Shown piece by piece: positions 58,436-64,000 of a stretch of DNA of 64,000 bases. Position numbers and translations under genes: made by a program. The stretch's first letter is position 1, and the number at the start of each line of letters is the position of its first letter. Origin of the DNA: JBEKTY01 sp049515555. GTDB taxonomy: Bacteria; Planctomycetota; Planctomycetia; Pirellulales; Thermoguttaceae. The notes beneath the pieces were generated by a model, which ran no database searches, was not told the origin of the DNA, and worked only from the letters and a program-made list of their open reading frames with translations. The stretch is taken from positions 1 to 64,000 of the forward strand of contig JBEKTY010000022.1 of the NCBI GenBank assembly GCA_049515555.1, written 5' to 3'.

Positions 58436-60958
58436 ATGACGCGTGCATGGGTACTCATCGTGACCGCGCTGCTGTCCGTCTCGACGGCCTGGGGCCAGGC
58501 GCCGCAGCCCCTGCTGTGCGATTTGAGCCGTGTGTTGCATAAACCGGGCGAGGTGACCGTCAAGGACAACAAGAAGGTCCCGGCCGGCAGCGTGGAGCTC
58601 GTCGACGGCCAGTTCGGCAAGGCCTGCAAGTTCACCTTCGTGGAGTCCACCACCCCGCAGTTCTTCACCGCTTGGGTGAACCCCAAGGACGATTGGGACC
58701 AGTTCGACGGTTTCAGCTTCTGGGTCAAGGGCGACGGCACCCGGGGCTGCGGCGGGCTGGAGTTCATCGACGGCGAGGACTTCGCCCAGCGCTACGGCTA
58801 CTGCTTCCCCATCCAATCCAAGGAGTGGGTCAAGATCACGGTTCCCTGGCGCGATCTGGTCCCCGAGCTTTCGAGTCCGCCGGTCGACGCCCGAGAGGGC
58901 TATGCCCCCAACCGTTTCCGCAACGTGTGGGTGGGCAAGTGGTTCTACTGGCGCGAGTATCCGGCCTGCTCGTTCACCGTCGAGCGGATGGCCCTGGAGA
59001 AACACATCGCCCGCGACACGACCGACTACAGGCCCCAGCAGCCGGGGCTGCCGCGGCTCTTGGCCAAGCTCAAGGCCCGCCAGCCGGTGACCATCGTCAC
59101 CATGGGCGATTCGCTGACCGACACGCATCACTGGGCCAACCGCCAGCAGGTATGGGCCCAAGAGCTGGTGGCGAAGCTCAAGAAGGCTTATGGCGGCGAA
59201 GTGACGCTGGTGAACCCGGCCATCGGCGGCACGACGCTGAGCCAGAACGTGATCCTCATCCCGCGCTGGCTGCAGGAGGCACCGTCGCCGGACCTGGTTG
59301 CGATCTGGTTCGGCGGCAACGACTGGGACGACGGCGTGCGCGGCGAGCGCTACCAGCAGTACATGGAAATGGCCATCGACGCCGTGCGCCGCGCCACCAA
59401 GGGTCGGGCCGAGGTGCTGGTGATGACGACCCTCCCCGGTTTCGCGGCCTGGCAGACCCGCAACGAGTTGTGCCGGGCGGCCTTCGAGGCGGCCCGCGAG
59501 CGCAAGACGGGCTTCGTCGACGCGGCCGGCGCCTTCCTCAAGGCCGGCCCGCGCGAAGAGGCCCTTAAACGCCAGTACTGGGTGTGGGACAACGTGCACC
59601 TGGGGCCCGCCGGCCATGCGCTCATCGCCGACACGGTCTGCCAGGCCATCGGCAGCGGCGGGGCGGCCGACCTGACCGCCTCGGCCGGCGCTGCGTGGAT
59701 GAAATCCTCCATTGTGCACCACGCCGCCGGCGGCGAGACGCCCCTTTCCAGCTTCGAGCCCGGCCAGGAAGACCTCGCCGACCATGGCGCGGGCCAGGTG
59801 GTCAAGGAGCATGCCTCCGACGGCGAGTACAGCCTGCGCCTGGTGAGCAAGGCCAAAGACTACCCCGGCTTCTCCCTCCAGGACGGCCGGGCCCTGCAAC
59901 TGCTGCACGAGAACTCGCGGGTCCTGGTCGACGTGTTCAATCCGCAGGACAAAGACGTCGACGTGCAACTGCTCGTCCGCGACCCGCAAGCCACGAACTA
60001 CAACCTGCGCTATAACGGCACCGTGACCGTGAAGCCGGGCATGAGCACCATCGACGTCGACTACACTAAGCTGCCCCGCTACGCCACGCAGAAGAGCGAC
60101 AAACCGGAGCTTCTCAATGCCCGCCAGCTCACGCTCTTCGTCTTCTTCCTGGATCAGGGCGAGAGCACCAAACCGCTGGTGCTGTTCTTCGACAACGTGC
60201 GGCTGGCCCGCCAGTCGACGGGCCGGATCGAGTCGCGGCCGGCGGCGAGCCCCGCGTCAAAGGCCAAGCCGGCGCCGGCCAAGGTCGAGGTCCGGCCGGG
60301 CGACACAGGGGGACAGTCCCATTTTCGTCGGACGAAAACTGGGACAGTCCCCGGGAACACTTCCGAGCTGCTTTCCAGCTTCGAGCCCGACGGGCCGAAC
60401 CTGGTCCAAGGCGACGGCACGGTCGTCGCCCAGCACGCCACCCACGGCCGGCACGCCTTCCGGGTCCGGTCCGACGGAAAGTCGTACGTGGGACTGCAGA
60501 TCGTGGAAGGCCGGGCCCTGCGGATGTTCAAGGACTACGCGGTGCTGAAAGTGGACGTGTTCAATCCGCAGGATCAAGCGGTCCGCTGCAGCGCCCGCAT
60601 CGACGACGCGAAGAGCAAGGGCTACGGCAGCCGCTATAACGACGACGGCGTCGTCATGCCGCCCGGCCCGAGCACCTTCGAGATCAACCTGACGGGCCTG
60701 ACCAAGTCGAACGCCCGCAACTTCGCCGACCGGGAGAAGGTGGACTTGGCCACCGTCCGCCTGATGACCTTGTGCATCGCGCCGCTCGGCAAGCCGCTGA
60801 CGCTGTTCTTCGACAACGTGCGTCTGGAGGGCTCGGGCCTGCCGGCGGTGGAGGGCCTCCGGGCCTTCGACTTTGGCCCGCCGGGCGCGGCCGTGTACCC
60901 GGGCTTCGAGGGCTGCACGCAGCAGGATTCCTACCGCGACGACCGTGCCTACGGCTGA
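58436..60958 (+). CDS. N-terminal part of SGNH/CIA30-like/malectin-like protein, ends at an in-frame TGA
   Basis: 840 codons with AGGAG ahead of the ATG and a signal peptide (about 1-20). Residues about 25-195 are a galactose-binding-like/CIA30-type domain. About 215-415 is an SGNH (GDSL-like) hydrolase with Ser226 (TMGDSLTD), Asn295 (GGNDWD), Asp385 and His388 (DNVHL), giving a complete catalytic set for an esterase such as a sugar deacetylase. Two further related beta-sandwich domains follow (about 440-590 and 645-800), separated by a palindromic repeat inserted at 60308-60354. At about 810 a malectin-like domain begins (LRAFDFGPPGAAVYPGFEG), and it is cut by TGA at 60956-60958. The following sequence continues the same domain in the same frame. 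Confidence 0.82.
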   Translation: MTRAWVLIVTALLSVSTAWGQAPQPLLCDLSRVLHKPGEVTVKDNKKVPAGSVELVDGQFGKACKFTFVESTTPQFFTAWVNPKDDWDQFDGFSFWVKGDGTRGCGGLEFIDGEDFAQRYGYCFPIQSKEWVKITVPWRDLVPELSSPPVDAREGYAPNRFRNVWVGKWFYWREYPACSFTVERMALEKHIARDTTDYRPQQPGLPRLLAKLKARQPVTIVTMGDSLTDTHHWANRQQVWAQELVAKLKKAYGGEVTLVNPAIGGTTLSQNVILIPRWLQEAPSPDLVAIWFGGNDWDDGVRGERYQQYMEMAIDAVRRATKGRAEVLVMTTLPGFAAWQTRNELCRAAFEAARERKTGFVDAAGAFLKAGPREEALKRQYWVWDNVHLGPAGHALIADTVCQAIGSGGAADLTASAGAAWMKSSIVHHAAGGETPLSSFEPGQEDLADHGAGQVVKEHASDGEYSLRLVSKAKDYPGFSLQDGRALQLLHENSRVLVDVFNPQDKDVDVQLLVRDPQATNYNLRYNGTVTVKPGMSTIDVDYTKLPRYATQKSDKPELLNARQLTLFVFFLDQGESTKPLVLFFDNVRLARQSTGRIESRPAASPASKAKPAPAKVEVRPGDTGGQSHFRRTKTGTVPGNTSELLSSFEPDGPNLVQGDGTVVAQHATHGRHAFRVRSDGKSYVGLQIVEGRALRMFKDYAVLKVDVFNPQDQAVRCSARIDDAKSKGYGSRYNDDGVVMPPGPSTFEINLTGLTKSNARNFADREKVDLATVRLMTLCIAPLGKPLTLFFDNVRLEGSGLPAVEGLRAFDFGPPGAAVYPGFEGCTQQDSYRDDRAYG
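60308..60354. repeat. In-frame gggacagtccc palindromic element, copy 2
   Basis: Two gggacagtccc blocks (60310-60320 and 60341-60351) flank ttttcgtc-g-gacgaaaa, which forms a perfect central stem. The element is read through in frame as a linker (GDTGGQSHFRRTKTGTVPGN) between two repeated beta-sandwich domains. It has the same design as 3492-3533 in the transglutaminase gene, where the translated product shares the tail NGTVP/TGTVP. Confidence 0.85.
60956..60958 (+). other. In-frame TGA splitting one long reading frame
   Basis: The 58436 frame and the 60977 open frame are in the same register, separated only by this codon and six sense codons. The protein on either side (DDRAYG, then LGADYAMIAY) belongs to one malectin-like domain, where a Trp would be natural; one change TGG to TGA explains it. 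No ribosome site precedes ATG 60977. Confidence 0.85.
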
Positions 60959-63091
60959 CTCGGCGCGGACTACGCCATGATCGCCTACATGCCCGACGCC
61001 CTGTCGGGCGATTGCGCCAGCGGCCGCGAATTCCGCCTCAAATTGCCCAACGGCCGCTACGAGGTGAACCTGTGCTGGGACATGTTCGGCCTGTGGGGCA
61101 CGCTGCCCACCTTCCATTGGCGCAAACTCCTGGTCAACGGCCGGGAGGTCCTTGCTGAACGGCGCAGCGGGGCGGAATTCCTGGCCAATCAGTACTACGC
61201 CCATGAGGACGACGAGGACCTGCCGGGCCAGGACCTGTGGGAAAAGTACATTGCCGCACATCAGAAGATCCACCGCTTCGCAACGGCCGTGACCGACGGC
61301 CTGCTGAGGATCGAGCCGCAGGCCGACGAGCGGTCGGGCCGCGGGATCTGCTTCCTGGTGGTCTATCCCGAGGGCCGCTTGGCCGAGGGCCGGAACTTCA
61401 TGGCCACGCTCAACGCCCGCCGCAAGACGCATTTCAACGCCCAGATGGTGGTCAGCGTGCCGAAGGCCGCCGGAGAGCAGCCCGTCGCCACCGAGGCGGA
61501 TCGCGTGGGCGGCTTCATCCCCTTCGCCGCGCATACCGAAGACGACGTGGCGGTCAGTTCCCGGCCAGCGCCGGACGCGGGCCGCAAGCCCCTGGTGATC
61601 GCCGCGGCCCGGGGCGAGCGGCAGGCGGCACAAGTGGGGCTTTATCCCCTGGCCCCCCTGGACGGTGTCAAGGTAACCGTGGACGATCTTGTCGGCGCCG
61701 CCGCGGGGAGCGATCCGCCGCCGCGAATCCCGGCCGCCGCCGTCGAGGTCCGCAAGGTTCGCAACTTCCTTAAAGGCGAGGGGCAGAGCCGCATGGGCCA
61801 CCTGCTGCCCTACATCCTCCAGGAGTTCCAGACGCTGGATCTGCGGCCCGGCGTGACCCGGGCGTTGTGGCTGACGATCACGGTCCCGCCGTCCGCCCTG
61901 CCGGGGATCTACCGAGGCGCGCTGCGGATCGCGGCCGGCGACAAGTCTACCGCCATCCCCATCGAGCTTACGGTCTACCCCTTCACGCTCGACAAGGCAA
62001 CCGATCTGACGATTTCGGTGACCGGCTCGACGGCCGGCACGTTCACCGCATCGTATCCGGAGCTGCAGGATCGCTGGTGGCGGATCGCCGAGCAGGTGAT
62101 GCAGGACCAGGCCCAGCACGGCATGAACGCCATTACCGGCGGCCCGGGCGCGGTGCTTCGCGGCGTGGCCGGCGGCAAAGCCGATATCGACTACACGCAG
62201 ATCGACCGTTGGATGGCCCTGGCCGTGAAGTACGGCCTGACCATGCCCGGCGACAGTTACCAGGGGCTCGACGTGTCGGGCCTGCCGACGGACCAGGGCC
62301 CGGACTGCGTGGCCCGCTGCGCGGCGGCCGCCCGCGACCGATTCGGCCTGTCCTACGAGGAGCTGCTGCGGATCGTCTACGGCGACCTCCAGGCGCACGC
62401 CCGACAGAAGGGCTGGCCCCCGCGGGTCTACTATTTCCTCGACGAGCCCCGGCCGGAATACGGCAACGTGCAACCGTGCGCCGAGATGATCAAGATTCGC
62501 ACCCGGGCCTGCCCCGGCATGCTGTTCAGCGGCTACTACTCGACCGGCGACGGCCGCGACGTGTATTTCGAGACCATGCCGGTGAGCATCGCCCACGTCG
62601 ACAAGCTCTCGCTGGAGCTGGTGGCCAAGGGGGGCCGGCAGATTTGGGACTACAGCGGCAGCCGCGTGCGGCACGACATCGGCCGCTGGGCCTTTGTGGC
62701 CGCCCGGGCGGGCATGAAAGGCTTCCTCCGCAACGGCTACATGTACGTCTGCTCGCAGCCGTATTTCGACTACAGCGACGACGAGGCGTCCTGGTCGGTG
62801 GTCTATCCTTCAGCCCGCGGACTGAGCGACACGGTCGGTTGGGAGCGGACGGCCCAGGGCGTGAACGACTATCGCTACTTGCGCACCTGCTCGCGGCTCA
62901 TCCAGCAAGCCCGCCGCTTGGGCAAGGGCGCCGCCGCGGCCGATGCGGCCCAAGCCTTCCTCGAGGAGACGCTGCGGCCCATCGCCATCGACGACAAGGA
63001 AACGGCCCGCCTCGCGCCCCGTCAATACGACCAGTTCCGCACCGCGCTGGCCGGCCACGTCGCCGCTTTGAATCGCGCCTGTTCGCCGTAG
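60959..63091 (+). pseudogene. C-terminal part of the split protein: malectin-like end and DUF4091/GH123-like glycosidase
   Basis: Continues the preceding frame; as an independent gene it would start at ATG 60977 but lacks a Shine-Dalgarno and a signal peptide. The first about 150 residues complete the malectin-like domain (LNGRYEVNLCWDMFGLWG-like strand pattern). A beta-sandwich follows (about 215-330; FQTLDLRPGVTRALWLTITV), and a TIM-barrel-like part (about 345-690) resembles DUF4091/GH123-type glycosidases, with YYFLDEPRPEYGNV carrying a likely catalytic Asp-Glu pair and DTVGWERTAQGVNDYRYL near the end. With the upstream part this makes a protein of about 1550 residues joining an esterase and a glycosidase. 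Either a recent nonsense mutation, TGA readthrough or a sequence error accounts for the split. Confidence 0.75.
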
Positions 63092-63097
63092 AAGTAT

Positions 63098-63151
63098 GGT
63101 GAAGCAGGATTGATAGCTAAGGCAGGCTTGATGGGTAAAGCAGGAAGGCGG
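63098..63151. repeat. Degenerate 18-bp tandem repeat
   Basis: Three diverged copies of an 18-bp unit (starting ggtgaagcagg, gctaaggcagg, ggtaaagcagg) fill the short convergent gap after the DUF4091 part. Function unknown. Confidence 0.5.
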
Positions 63152-63166
63152 GCCAAATCCGGACGG

Positions 63167-63484
63167 CTAACGCAGTATAATGCCCGCGTCGCTGGCCCGA
63201 GCCTTCAGCGCGAACTTGAAATACTCGAATTTGTGATGCGCTTTCTTGCGTGCCCAGAGGAGGCAACTCTCGAACAGGTCCCGGGGAAGTTTGCCCCGAT
63301 TGACCAGGGCCACGGTCCGTTCGATGAACTTCCCCTCTTCCGGGGTTTCGGTCCGCAGGATCGCCTTGACCTGGGCCGGGTCCAGCGGGTCGTCTGCCCG
63401 TGCCATGCTGACCCAGATGAACAGAATGACTAACCCCAGCATAAGGGGGGTGAAAACATTCCGCATCAGTCGAAGGGTGGGCAT
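63167..63484 (-). CDS. Small exported hypothetical protein
   Basis: About 105 residues from ATG 63484; an ATG at 63466 and a TTG at 63517 are alternatives. It has a hydrophobic signal (LMLGLVILFIWVSMARADDP) and a mature part of about 75 residues rich in Lys/Arg and Glu (QVKAILRTETPEEGKFIERT, LPRDLFESCLLWARKKAHHK). The mature region looks helical and basic at the C-terminus. I recognise the general type from planctomycete genomes (short, signal-bearing, HHKFEYFKFALK-like ending) but no function. It is convergent with the DUF4091 gene and divergent from the Sua5/YrdC gene. Confidence 0.7.
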   Translation of the reverse strand: MPTLRLMRNVFTPLMLGLVILFIWVSMARADDPLDPAQVKAILRTETPEEGKFIERTVALVNRGKLPRDLFESCLLWARKKAHHKFEYFKFALKARASDAGIILR

Positions 63485-63729
63485 GGCGATTTCTATCCGT
63501 ATTTCTTCCGTGTTCAATCCGTGGCTACCGTCATTTGGCGGTCCACCGGTGGGGGTCTTTTATCGCAAATGCCCATTTCGGGCAAGGCCAATGGACGTTA
63601 GGACCGAGCGTGCGGTGTCCGGGGCTGCGCTCCGCGTGGCAGTCGGACCCTCTCATTGGGGCTGACCGTGTGATAGAATTCGCTGTAAGATACCTATATA
63701 CGTCGTTCTCAGGTTCAGGTTCCTGAAAT

Positions 63730-64000
63730 ATGCCACCCGTCGTGTTCGATCTGCGGCAGGCGGAAGACTCGCGTGACGTGGTGCATCAGGCGGTGCAGGC
63801 CCTGGTGGAGGGCAAGCTGGTGGCCTTTCCCACGGAGACCGTGTACGGCCTGGCGGCCAGTGCGTTGGACGAGCGGGCCGTGGGGCGGCTGATCGAGGTC
63901 AAGGGCCGCAAGAAGGGCCACGCCCTGTGCCTGGCCGTCAAGAGTGCCGACGACGCCCGGGATTACGTGCCCGACATGAGCGCTCTGGCCCAGCGGCTGG
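63730..64000 (+). CDS. Sua5/YrdC family threonylcarbamoyl-AMP synthase, 5' part (runs off the window)
   Basis: An ATG at 63730 opens a frame that stays open to the window end (90 codons). The product has the YrdC signature: ALVEGKLVAFPTETVYGLAA, then RLIEVKGRKKGHALCLAVKS, matching the substrate-binding core (P-T-E-T-V-Y-G-L and K-x-R). The family makes threonylcarbamoyl-AMP from threonine, bicarbonate and ATP for the t6A37 modification of ANN-decoding tRNAs. It is the only housekeeping gene in view, suggesting that the accessory glycan region ends here. The C-terminal part is outside the window, so the short TsaC and the long Sua5 form cannot be distinguished. Confidence 0.9.
   Translation, partial: MPPVVFDLRQAEDSRDVVHQAVQALVEGKLVAFPTETVYGLAASALDERAVGRLIEVKGRKKGHALCLAVKSADDARDYVPDMSALAQRL

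Noticed and set aside
60956..60958. Selenocysteine at the in-frame TGA
   Set aside because: The context calls for Trp, no redox-active selenoprotein family is involved, and no obvious SECIS hairpin follows directly.
60257..62674. 805-codon minus-strand frame opposite the split SGNH/DUF4091 gene
   Set aside because: Antisense shadow; the plus strand carries catalytic motifs on both sides of the TGA.

Overview
The window looks like a chromosome segment of a planctomycete (Planctomycetota, Pirellulales-like). The base composition is GC-rich. Several protein families that are strongly expanded in that phylum occur together: a PSCyt1/DUF1549/DUF1553 cytochrome protein, two HzsA-related discoidin/cytochrome proteins, exported Gfo/Idh/MocA oxidoreductases with Tat signals, ThuA, DUF4838, GH95, GH9 and GH2-like giant glycosidases, HEAT-repeat proteins and a DUF4091-type protein. 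Most coding sequence is for exported proteins. I see no rRNA, tRNA, CRISPR array, transporter or transcription regulator. The assignment to a phylum is inference from families; no marker gene for finer placement is present.

Layout. 233-12956 (minus strand): a tight run of four genes, read as an unknown exported beta-sandwich-like protein, a 1907-residue DUF4838-CBM9-GH2 fusion, a transglutaminase-HEAT protein and a PSCyt/DUF1553 protein. Upstream lies a GH95 alpha-L-fucosidase (13291-15492), separated by a perfect 29-bp inverted repeat. 15750-22435 (plus): a chimeric SASA-remnant/beta-propeller glycosidase and a giant GH42-like protein, with the 5' remnant of an opposing gene between them. 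22671-29415 (minus): a HEAT protein, a Tat-exported oxidoreductase, an 80-residue orphan, a DUF2971 protein and a ricin-type lectin protein. 30091-41984 (plus): a likely five-gene operon (GH2 giant, Gfo/Idh/MocA oxidoreductase, ThuA, sugar isomerase/epimerase, PHP-like giant) that reads as an exported sugar oxidation/isomerisation and glycoside-cleavage pathway. 42032-42478: a stand-alone IS200-like Y1 transposase inside clusters of REP-like palindromes. 42998-54214 (minus): a gene fragment, a right-handed beta-helix protein, a 2-hydroxyacid dehydrogenase, a six-hairpin glycosidase and two paralogous HzsA-related cytochrome proteins. 54399-54752: a DUF4832 fragment. 54897-63091 (plus): a GH9 glycosidase with a LamG domain lodged in it, then a very large SGNH/CIA30-like/malectin-like/DUF4091 protein split by an in-frame TGA. 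63167-63484 (minus) is a small exported protein, and a Sua5/YrdC gene runs off the right edge.

The most unusual layer is repetitive DNA. At least four families of palindromic elements are present. One (core gggacagtccc) sits in frame inside two unrelated coding sequences. Another is a 177-179-bp multi-hairpin composite found at 29642 and 42655; the second copy is beside a Y1 transposase whose flanks share a 32-bp direct repeat. A REP unit even supplies the last 19 codons and the stop codon of the 1133-residue gene. Several gene fragments lie next to these elements or next to gene ends, consistent with ongoing rearrangement.
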